From Brachypodius melanocephalos (taxonomy: Eukaryota > Chordata > Aves > Passeriformes > Pycnonotidae), in the NCBI GenBank assembly GCA_013398615.1, contig VZSR01003806.1:1149883-1213882 (forward strand): a stretch of DNA of 64,000 nt. The letters run 5' to 3'. Shown piece after piece: positions 49,735 through 61,600 of the stretch. A program made the translations under genes and the position numbers. Positions within the stretch are counted from its first letter, which is position 1; each line of letters starts with the position of its first letter. Below the pieces are notes generated by a model, which worked only from the letters and a program-made list of their open reading frames with translations, was not told the DNA's origin and did not search any database.

Positions 49735-49858
49735 CTTTTTTTAGTCTGGTTTTTGTATATGTGTGAGGGGTTGTTTGGGTTTTGTTTGGGGTTTTTCGAT
49801 TGTGTTTTTAGGTTTGCCTTTTTTTTTTGCCACCTTTTTTGAGTTTTTGCTTTTGTGA
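49735..49858. repeat. G/T-rich low-complexity tract
   Basis: About 120 bases of GTTTG, GGGTTTT and T-run words, very poor in A and C. Same style as 13274-13411. Confidence 0.75.
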
Positions 49859-51783
49859 TTATAGAGTTTCAATAGACAAGTGAGAGGTTCTTCAGACTCC
49901 AGAGTACTCCAAAGCCTTGCAGCTAGGACTGACTTTCTTATGAGAAGTATGGATACCTGTGCAATTAAGAGGAAGCTGAGCTATTGTAGTCTGCATTTTT
50001 ATTGCTGTTCAAACTGTGTAATCAAATTAGATGAGCCACGATCTGTGCAGGATCTTTCATGATCTATAAAACTGTATAATTCTCACGAAGTTTTCAGTTT
50101 AGAATTAGGTGGAAGGTTTCATGGTGGTTTGCAAGATATCTGAGTCACCAAGCTATTCAATCCTAAATATTTAGAGCTAAATAACACATATTTTGGTATA
50201 AAGGTTTTGACCTAAGAGAATGTCTCCAGTCTTCTCCCTTTGCCAGACTGGAACATATCCAGATGTTAACAGAAACATCAGAGGTTACTACAGACTGTTG
50301 CCTTTCATTGCTGTCTAGACCACTGGAGCAAAAATTCCTTATATTCAGGTTCCAGGTTCTAGTTTTGTACCCCAGAAAACATGCACACTTTTTATTGTCC
50401 TGCCAATTCCCCACTTAGAAATAACTTCAGGTAGCCTTAGACATGTGCAGTACAGCTATCTATAAGATCCTAGAATCACTTTTTATTCAGTAAATTGAAA
50501 GAAAGGTACAATTCATCCAACCTACTCAAGATCTTTGCCTCACTTTAAGAGGAAACGTATTATGAAAGCACTTCTTTTTGCCATTGCCTTTGAGGAAGTT
50601 TAGATTAATTTACATTGTGCACAACAGTCTTTAATGGGATGTGCACCATCCTCTGTTTCCATCAAGTAGTAAAAATACCCAGAGGGAAGTATTTACTTGG
50701 ATTGCGGGACTAGGAGCTATGTAAGACAAGGCATGAAGATGCTAATCAGTGAGGTCAAATAAAAATGTGTTGAATATGTATTGTATAATCATAATATGGA
50801 AAATCTGAAATATTGCAGACAGCTGTAAGATGCAGTGTATAAAACTCTGTATATACTCAAGGCTAAGCAGAGAGACTTGTGCTATTGAAGTAAGAAAATG
50901 TAAACTTACATGGTTTCCATTTGGGAAACAGGGGGGGTTAAACCTTTATATTAAAAAATAGCCCATTACTTTTGGTAGTGTAGTTCAGGCATGAAGCGCA
51001 CAGAATTAAATTACAGGCCAGGGCATTATTCATTGTTAGAACAAAGCACCAAAATAGGAGTTGACACAAAATTATCCAAGTAACCATACCAATGTCCTGT
51101 ATTGGATGGATCATGTCAATATGGGCAGTATTCTGACACTGGAGAAAAGGAGATACAGTGTTCTATAATTAGTCAGAACCCATTTAATTCAGATTTCTTT
51201 GTCACAGCTTTTGTTTTAAAATTACATATTTCATTACAGATTTCAATTTCCTCCCATTTATCTAATTTAACAAAAGAGGTTAAGAGAGGTACTTATTAAT
51301 AACTCTTTTCTTTTCCCCTCTGCAGTGTTTCAGAAAAAAATCTTTTCTGCAAAATTGTACTCAGGAGTGAAAAGATATCAATAATTATGAATTGATTTAC
51401 ATAGAAATAGGCTAATTATTATGTTGACTGATTTGAAATATTCATCATTTAAAATTTTAAACTCTGGTTTGTATTTTAAAGAGATTTTTATTGCTTTATA
51501 GATTGTCCCAGAGCATCACTTCTAATTGGCTTTGGAGTTCCTAAAATTTGGGCACAGATGTTTCTTATTATTTCAACAAGAGATAAAAGCTCTTTCTGTA
51601 ACACATGTTGCTTTTCATTGAATTAAAAATAATTAGGGGGCATTCTTTGGTGCCACCTATCTTCAGATAAAAGGGAGAGAGAATTTGGTAAATTGTATCT
51701 TATTTTGTTGTTTTGTAGAACTATGTATATTATTTGATTTTATTCTGCCTTCGGTATTTCCAATTAGTGTAATGATTCCTTAC

Positions 51784-51801
51784 TTTTTTTTTTTTTTTTT
51801 T
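51784..51801. repeat. T18 homopolymer
   Basis: Uninterrupted T run; it may be an old poly(A) tail on the minus strand, but no gene copy is visible. Confidence 0.9.
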
Positions 51802-52412
51802 CAAAATCGCAAGTTACTATTTGGAAGAAGCTGCAGTAGTTCATCACACCTCTGAAACATTCCTCCATACAGCAAAATACAGCGTGTCCATCACATATTT
51901 ACATTGGCTATTTCTTGTGAAAAGGATAGTAAAATCTTGGGACAGTAATATCTTGTTTCCTTGAGATTTTCATTAACACGGAGTAAAAATTCCAGGGGTT
52001 GGTGTTTGTAGCGTAAAAGTCACCTATTTAAAAGATGTGTAGCATGTGTGTGATGTAACTTCATGTGTCCAGAAGGATCCAGCTGGTGTGAGGATTTGGC
52101 TCCCACAGAAGTCTTCACTCCATTGCTTCACACTGGGGTGATGCAGAGGGAGGGATGGGAGACAAAAACTGAATGACAAAAACCTCAAGTAAAATGTGCT
52201 TTACGTTACATATCTGGGGTCAAGACTGAGCTATGCATTTAAAGTTTTCTGGTTTTTTTTTTCAAGTAGGATTCAGTTATATTATCATGGCCTGTTAATG
52301 TTACAATTACATGCTGTCCCACTACTGTATAAAAATAGTGCAAACACTGTAAATAATTGCATATAAAATCCATATAAAAAGATTAAGTTTACACATTCTC
52401 TCAGAAAATTTG

Positions 52413-52418
<6 letters not shown>

Positions 52419-52446
<28 letters not shown>
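52419..52446. repeat. A28 homopolymer
   Basis: Twenty-eight uninterrupted A. Upstream sequence has no recognisable coding or 3' UTR content and no AATAAA close by, so I do not call a processed pseudogene. Confidence 0.92.
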
Positions 52447-52447
<1 letters not shown>

Positions 52448-53007
52448 ATACCCTAAGTTTGCTCCTTATGCAGATTTTCATTTTAGGGGTATTGTTAGAA
52501 ATTTGATTCTACCCATCTGACATTTACTGTAGGGTTGTTAGTGTTTTGGCTTTGCTCTATAACTACTGTGTATCTTTTAAACCATATTATCCGGTAAAAT
52601 AACCCTCTTTAGTATCTGACAGCAACATTGTGGGTTTTTTTAATAATGAATGGTTAGTCTTAAATGCTTTGAGACATTTATAATTACACCTTAAAGTAAT
52701 TAAATGATTCAGTATCTGCAAGACAGATGGCTGTACCACAGAAACCAGCCTCACAATTGGCACTAATTAGCACCCTTGTCGGAATCTCAGCAGTGGCCAA
52801 AATATTAAATGGGTATCAAAACTAAATTACTCAGCCAGAGAGAGTTTTCCAAGTTGATATATTGATAAGAGATTGTGAATCCCTTAATTGCATGTATGCT
52901 TGCTCATAATTGTTGTCTGAAAGCAAATAGGTGACTTCAGACTCCTGTAAAGATAAATATTGTATTTCCTATTAAACTAAAATTAAAGTGTTCCATGTTT
53001 ATGAGAA

Positions 53008-53029
53008 CTGAGAGAATGCATTCTCTCAG
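53008..53029. repeat. Perfect 22-bp palindrome
   Basis: CTGAGAGAATG at 53008-53018 is followed immediately by its exact reverse complement, with no spacer, centred on ATGCAT. Long spacer-free palindromes are unusual in non-repetitive vertebrate DNA. It may be a binding site for a dimeric factor or simply chance. Confidence 0.9.
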
Positions 53030-54499
53030 AAGCTAATAATTCCAAAGTTACTGTGAAAATGCACATATGTTACTTCTCCCTTCTAACCATTTCCATGTAC
53101 AGGAATTTCTGGAGGCTAATTCCAAATGTTATGGATTTATAGTACTTATTTCTTCTTGCAGAAAGACCTAGTTTTTAAAAAATAAAGAAATGCATGCACA
53201 TATCAAATAATATAGCATAGTGCCTTATGAAATGTGGTTGACAAAAAATGCATGTAAGAACCTTATTAGCTGTCAAAAAAAAATCCAGAAATACTTGCCA
53301 TGAGTTTTTTTCAAATTTAAGTGCAGCTTAAAGTGCACAATTTTTGTGCAGCTGATCTGTGTACATAGCAAAAACAATGAAATGAAGGTCCACAGTGAGA
53401 TGAAGGGCAATGGCTGCAAACTGAAAATTAAATTCTTTCCAGAAAGACTTTGAAAAACAGACTATGGTAACTCCCTAGTGACACATAAATTATATGAATA
53501 TATAAAATCCGAAGGAATTTAGGACATTAGTTCAGAAATACACTTTTAATTAAAATATATGAATGCTTTTAATTTCTTATAACTATGAAATAAAATATAA
53601 AATGCTTACTCAATCACCACATCCTCATAAAGAAGCTACATGCAGTCCCTTTTACAGCCCAGTTTATGTGTAGATGCAGGGGAGAGGAAAGGGAGAAAGT
53701 AGGGAAAGAGGTTCAGTGGACTTTAATTTTGCTGTGATTGTGTTGCCGTACAGAACAAAAGACAAAACTTCTAAAAGCAGGCTCAACTACTTATTTCTCT
53801 TATAGGCATTTCTTTTCTAGTTTGAGGAGCTGTACTAAATGATTTGGACACTGTCTCTCTTCACTTTGGACATTTGTCTCACTTCACTTGTCACTTTTCC
53901 CTAATGTCTGACAAAACTCTGAACTTCTAGTATATACAAATGCATTCATTTGGGGGATTTTTATGTGTTTGGTATTTCTGATTAAAAATCCATTCTAACC
54001 AATACTTTTCTCAGATGATATTCACTTATAAAAACATTTTTACAATAAAAAGAGTTTATAATAGCTGGGTTGCCTATGGAAGGTGCTCAATTGGCATCTC
54101 TGGAGTGATGGTACTCTAGCTTGGCCAGCAGAAAATCCATGCTGGTACAATTTCAATAGTTTTTTTCATCCCTTTTATAAATGGGAGAATAATTCACTTT
54201 CATTTCTGGTAAATGGTATGGCAGCTTTTAGTTGTGTAGATAACTATACACGTTTGCATAGGGATGCTAGTTCCAGATAGTGTTCAGTGTTCCTCTTTCT
54301 CTCTGTCTTTGAGGAGGTTGTTAGTACAGCAGTAAATGTGGAACAGTCTAGTCAATTTTTAAAATTTGAAAGAGAATGTTAGAAATAACTCACTTTTTGA
54401 TACAATTCAGTGTGGATAAATTCCTCTAAGCGAAAACCTGGTTTTTTGTAATGAGTTAGCTGAGTTGGGTGTGTATTTCTCTCCCAAGAGATCATCATT

Positions 54500-54597
54500 C
54501 TTGGGTGCATGGTGTGACTCTTGGGGCTGTCCTCTGCAGGACTGAGTTGATGATTTTTTTGTGTCCTTTCCAACTCAGCATATTCTGTGATTCTGTG
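54500..54597 (+). mobile_element. CR1 LINE, extreme 3' end
   Basis: About 100 bases ending in CTTTCCAACTCAGCATATTC and two octamers of the ATTCTGTG kind, which mark the CR1 3' terminus on the plus strand. The upstream part (TGGTGTGACTCTTGGGGCTG, then TCCTCTGCAGGA) fits the 3' UTR of one avian CR1 subfamily. A T-run interrupts the usual GATGATCCTTGTGGGTCC block. The left limit is approximate. Confidence 0.8.
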
Positions 54598-55770
54598 AAA
54601 TTAAATGGTATATAGAATAAAAATACATAAAGTCAAAGATACTTTCCTTGGTGTGCAGGGATTGTCTCAACCCTACAGATGAAAGCAGGGGTGCTGTATT
54701 AGGGACTGCTTATTTCCTGGGAGATTCTTCACTAGTGTGAATGAGACACCCCTAATCTTAAGCAATTAGTTTCCATTCAGTTCTAGTGCAAATTCAAGGA
54801 TATGATTTCAACTGTAGTCTGGGAATAGATTATTCAAATAAAGTAACACAAGAACCTTATGTTGCGATCCTTTGCTACGTGTTTCATGGCTTATTACAAC
54901 ACTGGAAGTGGCAAGATTGATCAGTGACTGAATGATGAACCGAACATGCTATTAAAAAGAGAACCTGTAGCTTGGAGCTTTGTTGTCTGCTCTGGAACTC
55001 AATTCCACTGCCTCCAACTGCGACTTGCTCATTTGTGAAGTGCCTCAGGAATCTGTGTGAGGCTGAGCCAGTAGGTGCTTCTCAGCATGGTGTGATTTAG
55101 CAGATGAAAAGTGTGCAGAATATAGTTTTACTTTAATAGTTTCTGCAGTGATCATTTTCCTGTGGTGTTCAATTATGTCTTTCACAGTAGCAAGTATCTC
55201 CAGATTCTGTTTATTCTCCTTGCTTGGAGACTGTCTGCTCACAGATGTTTTTCCCTGAACTAGAGAAAGATAATGTGCAATGTTGACCAATATAAATCTG
55301 TAAATTCTTACACAAACCTGAGTTTATTTCATGGCTCTGCAGGTGTACAGGTATGAGAGGAATTCTGAGCATTTTTAACTTGCTTGCTTCTGTATGCTCT
55401 CAGAACTGTACATTTTAGCCCTATGCTGGAAAGCAAAAAAGACAGGTTTTTCTAGATCATATCTTGACAAAAATGTTATGGCAGATGAACATCCTTTCAA
55501 CTAGGAACAATCAATCTTTCATCAAAGTTTCAGTAAAACATTAGTCTCTACAATATAAAGACATGAACAGAAAGTTTTTGGAGAAATGGGTTCCATCCAT
55601 TTTAAAATGGAGATAAACAATGTTTCTAGAATCATTTATTTTCACTTGTTACTTGTTGAAAAATAAATACTTTAAAAGATTGTCTTAGTGTCTCAAGACA
55701 TGATATAGCATAGTCTGTAACTAAAAAGAAAGATCTCAGAGAAAGTTGTGAGCAGAATTGTTACACTGAC
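54598..55770. other. Non-coding DNA, no gene seen
   Basis: About 1.2 kb of AT-rich unique DNA between a CR1 tail and an ERVL LTR. An 81-codon minus-strand frame (55045-55290) resembles no known protein. Confidence 0.7.
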
Positions 55771-56335
55771 TGCTCTGGGTTAGTCCTAACTGCCAGCTGT
55801 GTCCCACCCAGATGTTCCCTTGCTTCTCTCCACAGCAGAATGGGGGAGCTGATTAGGAAGATAAAAACAGTTTAATAGGTAAAGCTTGTACCACTCTGCT
55901 GCACGCTCCAGTAAAGTGGTACAAGGAATTCATTCACTGCTCCTATTGGCAGGCAGATGTTCAGGAAAGCAGGGCTCCATCACATGCAACTGTTACTTGG
56001 GAAAACAAATGCCTTAACTTAGAATAACCTCATTTCTTCCTCGTCTCCACTCCCCTCTTCCTCCCCTTATGTATTGAGCATGACACCATATGGTCTGGGG
56101 TATCCCTTGGAACAACTGGGGGTCACCTTTCCTGGATTTGTCTCTTCCCAACTTCTTCTGCACCCCCAGTCTCCCTGCTGGTGTGCTGGGGTGAGAAACA
56201 CCAAAGGCCTTGTCCCTGTGTAAGCACTACTCAGTAATAGCTGAAACATCCTCACTGTTGTCAGCACAAATCCAAAGCACAGCACCACGTGAGCTGAAAA
56301 AATAGTTAAATCTACTCCAGTCAAAACCAGTGACA
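55771..56335 (-). mobile_element. Solo LTR of an avian ERVL-type retrovirus, minus strand
   Basis: A lone LTR of about 565 bp, inverted relative to the one at 20.4 kb. On the minus strand it begins TGTCACTGGTTTTGACTGG and continues with GTGCTGTGCTTTGGATTTGT, then GGGGGTGCAGAAGAAGTTGG and CCATATGGTGTCATGCTCAA. It ends near a decayed GGTTAGTCCTAACTGCC-complement block that matches the usual GGGTTAAACC ending. The TATA position is mutated (CATAAGG in place of TATAAAG). An ATTAAA signal lies at 55871-55876. There is no proviral interior, and no matching 5-bp flanks were found. The 128-codon frame at 56067-56453 is largely this LTR. Confidence 0.88.
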
Positions 56336-57370
56336 TTTGTATTTCAACCTCAATAAGAGTCAAACCAAAGCTTCTGATGTTGATAAATGTTTTTTTAAGG
56401 CCAAGCAAATAATACATTGTAAATTTATAGCGGTGAATAGGAAAGTGACTCATAAAATGGGAACTCTTTGGATTTTACTGCCCTAGGCAAAACAAAATTA
56501 GTTCAGTCTTGCAGCACATAGGCATTAAATAATTTTGCATCTAGATTTTCTTACTTGAGGCAACCACCTATATGTTCAAGTTGGTCTCTGATCAAGGGCC
56601 ACAGACCTAGCAATAGTCTTTTTCTTCATATACTAAAGTCAGTTATTTAAATATCACAGGAAAAATGAAATAGAATTAAATACAACACATGAGGACACAT
56701 TTTAATATATATGTAGGTGTAGATACACATTGCTTTTGGCAATTTGAATAGCAGTTTTCTGAGCAGCTGTTGATAATTGGATGGTTAGAATACAGAATAC
56801 GTATTTCTGTTAAGTGTGGTATTAAATATGTAGGATGCTGGTCAGACCATCTCAAATAATTTTGCATTAATAAAGCTTAGCACTTTAACAGAAAGCAAGC
56901 AGCTTAAAGAGTAAGAAAAGGTTATGTATTTTGGCAATGCTGCTTCTTATTTCTGCTGTGGAAAAACCAGAAATCTGACATACTTTCTCTCCCAAGCTTG
57001 ACTGTTTTGTCCAGCTTGTATAAAGAAAATACATCACCAGAATTACACATTCGGAGAATATGTTTTGGAAAAGCATCTTGTAGTTAGCTTGAAACAGTTC
57101 TCTGGAGCATTGCATCATATTTAAGAAAGGCTTATTTCTTATAAGTATGTAAGATAACATCAGCCTTAGGCTGATAAGTGCAAAAGCATGATGCAGCTGC
57201 TGTATGAGACAAGTGAATTGTCAGAGGGATGCAGTGTTTTTCTTTTCCCTGGCTGCCCAGTTGTGCCAGATAAATGAAACACCGGCCTCGTGCCTAAAAT
57301 CTGAGCTCTCAAGAAAAGGTGAAGTTAGTATATGTTCTCTACACTAAGATGGGAGCTGATGGAAGAAATC

Positions 57371-57375
<5 letters not shown>

Positions 57376-57405
<30 letters not shown>
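57376..57405. repeat. A30 homopolymer
   Basis: Thirty uninterrupted A, the longest homopolymer in the window. It is likely polymorphic in length; no retrocopy is recognisable upstream. Confidence 0.95.
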
Positions 57406-57408
<3 letters not shown>

Positions 57409-58383
57409 TTCTCAAGTTCCATAGTAGTATATGCTCTTGCTTTTAGTAGTACTGCAGCTTATGCATTCAGTATGTCAACTATAAGTATTGACAGTATGAT
57501 CCTAATGAAACTACTGCATGGAGCACTTACAATCATCTATAACAGTTAGAAAAGTTGCCTTCATTGATGTATATTTCTCTGTTAAGAATATACAAATTTG
57601 AAGCAGTTTTGATATACACTTGTCATAAAGCTCTGATCCAAACCATTGCTATGGCCCTTGTGCATGATTGCCCATTTAAACACAGCTGTGAAGGCTGTCT
57701 TTACCTCTCCTGAACACACTTTCCAAAGGTTGACATGCTGTACTGCAATTCATACTGCAGTGTCAGTAAGAATGGTTGTGCCTTTTAAAGTGATGATTGT
57801 ATTTTGATGACTTCTTCCTTTATTGTTTCCACTAAGTGCTTGATAGATTTACAAAGCTATTTTAAAAATTGGATAAGGAACCCTTAATAAATGTTCCCAT
57901 TTTATTTATATGTATATTTATGAAATTTATTAAGAATGCAATATTTGAAGCAGGATGTCTAATTAGTTTATAAAAACTAATTTTTCAGTGTGACTTAGTA
58001 CAAGAAATGCTTAGGAATTTGCTTGGGTCATTATTTTGTACTTCATCACCTACCTAATCATATTAATAAGAGTTCAAATTAGGACATGCATTATTATTTT
58101 AAGCAAGACATGGAGTATTGCTATCCTGATGTGATAGTCAATTTAACATTAATAATAGAACTTAGGTTCTGCAGTTTTCTATGCCTTTCTGCCTGACCCC
58201 GATGATTGGCATATTTAATGTAATCTTACACTGTGGCATGGTTGACCATTGGGAATATTTTTAGCCTCATCTATCCAATTAATTAAGGAGTTCTGGGATC
58301 AAAGTCCACCACAGCCCTCATTTGTAATTAGCTAGAGAACTATGAGAAAAATCATCTGAAGAATTTTTTTTTTACATGTAGAA

Positions 58384-58408
58384 ATGGTAAAAAAATATTT
58401 TTTACCAT
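58384..58408. repeat. 11-bp inverted repeat, 3-nt loop
   Basis: ATGGTAAAAAA (58384-58394), ATA, then the exact complement (58398-58408). It is flanked by a direct repeat of TAGAAATG. Confidence 0.85.
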
Positions 58409-58414
58409 ATAGAA

Positions 58415-58651
58415 ATGTCTAACTATTGGAGAAGATTGCTAAATTTAGTGGGGTTTTTTGTAGCAGCTTTCTTTGCAAATGCAGCAAAGAACAGGAATCC
58501 TGTAAGTATGAGGCTGTTGGAACTGCATGTGTATACAGAGCGATATGTACCTGCAGAAAATGGTTCTCCTGCTCAGGCTTCTGCTGTTTGCCTGAACAAG
58601 GCTGTCATAACCCCAGCAGAGCAGAGCTGCCAAGGTGTCCTATTGAACTGA
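58415..58651 (+). other. Signal-peptide-like open frame ending at a strong splice donor (speculative)
   Basis: The frame starts at an ATG with a purine at -3 and opens MSNYWRRLLNLVGFFVAAFF followed by ANAAKNRNP. This looks like a signal peptide: basic residues, a hydrophobic core and an Ala-Asn-Ala cleavage-type site around residues 21-23. Directly after the Pro codon stands CCT|GTAAGTATG, a near-perfect 5' splice site at about 58501. So a first coding exon of about 87 bp is conceivable. The frame also reads on to a stop at 58651 without splicing. I know no homologue and see no second exon. Chance is the simplest explanation. Confidence 0.12.
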
Positions 58652-61600
58652 GCAGATAGAGTGAGCAGCCTCCTGGGAAGCTGAAACCATTGTTCAGTGT
58701 CAGAGACTGAGTATAGACTCTGAGCTGTTAGTAAATGGAGTGCTTTTATAAAGATAGCTAATTTATAAAAGACTTGTGTTAATTTTCTGCTTATCTTGAG
58801 TTATTATGATTTTCTACACCATTATCCTTTTTTACATTTGTTGAAATATCTAGTATCTGCTAACACATGGTTTCTCAATCCTTAGGGGAATGCTTGCAAC
58901 TGGAGCTGTTTTGTTCTCTGCTCTGTAAATCCTTTGATGTATCCACTGAGAAAAGTTTAATGTTCTGATTTACAAATGAGTGATGTGGCACGGTCATTCT
59001 GGTTCTGCTAGGTTGTGGGAAAATATAGTATTGCTTGGGGTGCCCCTGGGGAATTGTGTGAATGGGAATTTATCCTAGACAATTATCTTTGCCTATGTAC
59101 AATGCCTGTATGTTCTCTTATATATAGGCACTATGGAATGGAGAAACTAAGGTGTGGAGTATGATGATTGCAACATAAGGTTTACTTTTGACTGCAGGTC
59201 AGTGGTGCTCAAGGCTTTTAATCTGGTTCACATGTAGGATCATCAAAGCTGTACACTCCTATCTGCTGGCAGCACTGAAAATCATTTCATACAACTATGC
59301 TTGCATCACAGCTCATATATGATCTGATAAGGGCGAGACTGAAAGGAACGTGAAGTGTGAAAGAGGAAAACATAAACCACTTCCATAGGTGTGGAAGAAA
59401 GGGAGGGGAAGTTGGAAAACATTCAGCCTTGAAGGCTGGTGAAGGAGTATGAGAGAGTATAGGGAGAGGAGGAAAAATAGAAAGGCAGAATGAGAAATGC
59501 AAATATTCAATGTGAGACTAAAGAGACTGATAGGATTTTGCATAAGGAAGGAACATAATTTAATTTTATATGGGCACATAAAACCAGAACAGCTTGTTTT
59601 TTGATTCTGCATGGGATATGACTGTAATTTTGTCTATAAAAATGTATTTTTTAATAGATCTTCAATTTTTTCAGTCCATGAGTATTGCTCATTGATGTCA
59701 TTTCACTTACAATTTCTTAAAATATTATCTGGTACCAGACATCTTAATTTGAGTAATCTCTGTGAACAGCAGAATAGTAGATTCAGGTGAAACATTAACA
59801 TTTTCAACACAAATGATGATTTCTATTTTTCATCTTACAATACTTTAGTGAGGATGGTGAATACACATTACTTTAGTGAGCTAAATTATGTTGTCATTCT
59901 TGTCCATATTGTCTCCCTTAATCTCATGTGTATTCTTGTAAAAAAATCAAATGCTGTTAAAATGAGTGGACCATTTAATAAAGCAAGGTATATTGAACTA
60001 GGGACCCATGCTCTTAAAAATAAAGGGAAAAAATGAAGAATATATTAGGGAAAACATTTTGATACCATTCATATTCCTTTTCATGGAGTTAGCTAGAAAA
60101 AATGTTGAAAATGTAGAAAAATTAGGGAAAATGTTTATCTCCCATCCTGGGATAAAATAGTTTATTTTAGAAAGTGGGAAAAAAAATCCTAAAGAACAAT
60201 GTGCCAGGGAACTGCTTTACTAAATTATTGGTGAGGACCATACAGTAGTCAGTAAACATGAAGGACATGTATTTAGAACAATCCTTGTTTGAAAAGTGTG
60301 GTCGAGAGTAAAGGTACATCTCTTATGATTGTCCTGTAACTCAGTAATTACTCTTGAAGTGTTCCTCTTCCTGTAGATAAATGATAGATGTAGAATGAAA
60401 TTCCTGAGCTTGTCTTCCTATATACTGGAGAGATGTAGAAGAAGGGAAAAACAGTGGATAAGCTCCAAATTCAGCGAAACACATTTCACATCCAAAGTTA
60501 TGTGGCTTAACAGAGGACGGGCTGCTCTGCTTCTGCTCAGTTTCCTTTCCAGTCTGAAGAAGCCCAGAGTAAGAGAAGATGTTGCAGCCCCTCGTGGTTG
60601 TGTGTTCAACCCAAGGATGTTGTCAGTGCCACTGTGCCACTTGTCCCCCAGGAACCAATGAGCCCAGGTGGTGGCAAAGTGGTGCAGGCAGGACACCAAG
60701 GTATGATGTGGCTGTGCACTCTCCTGTGTGAGGGTCTGGTGAATGATCTTGCTGCCTTATGATCCAACTAATGGAAGCAAAGTGGATACTTGTCATTGTC
60801 AGAGCTGATTAGATCTTGATATCAGCAAAAGGCTTTTCTACACAGTGGAATATTGACAATATTTTGTGGAGGGGGAAGTGTATAGAATTCCCTGAAATTA
60901 CTCAGCTACTTCAAAACAGATAAATTGAAAAGATAAATTTTTTTTTAATTTAACACAATACACATATTAAGTTAGTAAACCATGATGTTTTATGTAAACT
61001 TTATTTCTAAACTCAAGTGTCTCAACAGAGCAGTGTGATGATTTTCACAGAGCAGTATCTCTGTTTAATCACTATTTAATTGCAATCCTTACTGGCTGGG
61101 AGGTATTTTTAAATAATTTCTGAGTGAATCATTTGCATATTGAAGACTGTTTCATCAACGAGTATACTAACTTCATAAATACAAACTGAACCCATCACAA
61201 TCTTTTACTGCCTACAGCAGAAAATACTAATTATTAAACTGGCAGCATGTGAGGAAAAGGTGACTGAAATAACTGGGTAATTCAGGTTTTTGTCACTAAA
61301 GTCTGAACTACAGGTCTACTCCCATATATGCTAGGCCTGACTAGTTTAATATTTAAACTTTCTGTAAGGTACAGTATCAAATTACCTTGCAGTGAATGAG
61401 CACTGAACTACCTTCTACTACATTTTCATAGATTTTTAGTAGTACATAATGCCAGTTTGGTTCTTCTTGATGTTAAAAATAATAAAAAAGCTGCAATACC
61501 TTAATGCACTGTGTATGAATTATTCAAAAGCAAGACAATTTCTCTTAAAAACTTATGATTTGGTAAGAAATATATAGGTCAGAAAAAATTACTAGGATAT

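Larger units (their letters stand above)
44641..54499. other. AT-rich non-coding DNA, no gene seen
   Basis: No gene or full transposon. It contains CAAA-rich tracts (45101-45235, 46747-46812, 48832-48859), a G/T-rich tract (49735-49858), a T18 run (51784-51801), an A28 run (52419-52446) and a 22-bp perfect palindrome (53008-53029). The segments 47460-47720 and 52560-52960 are of the AT-rich but complex kind typical of conserved non-coding elements; conservation cannot be tested here. Confidence 0.65.

Noticed and set aside
52250..52446. Processed pseudogene ending in A28
   Set aside because: No coding similarity, no AATAAA close to the tract and no flanking duplication.
56067..56453. 128-codon minus-strand frame
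   Set aside because: Most of it lies inside the ERVL LTR; LTRs of this family do not encode a protein here.
60395..60699. Overlapping 88- and 93-codon frames on opposite strands
   Set aside because: Locally higher GC explains the lack of stops; there is no domain, signal peptide or splice structure that I can recognise.
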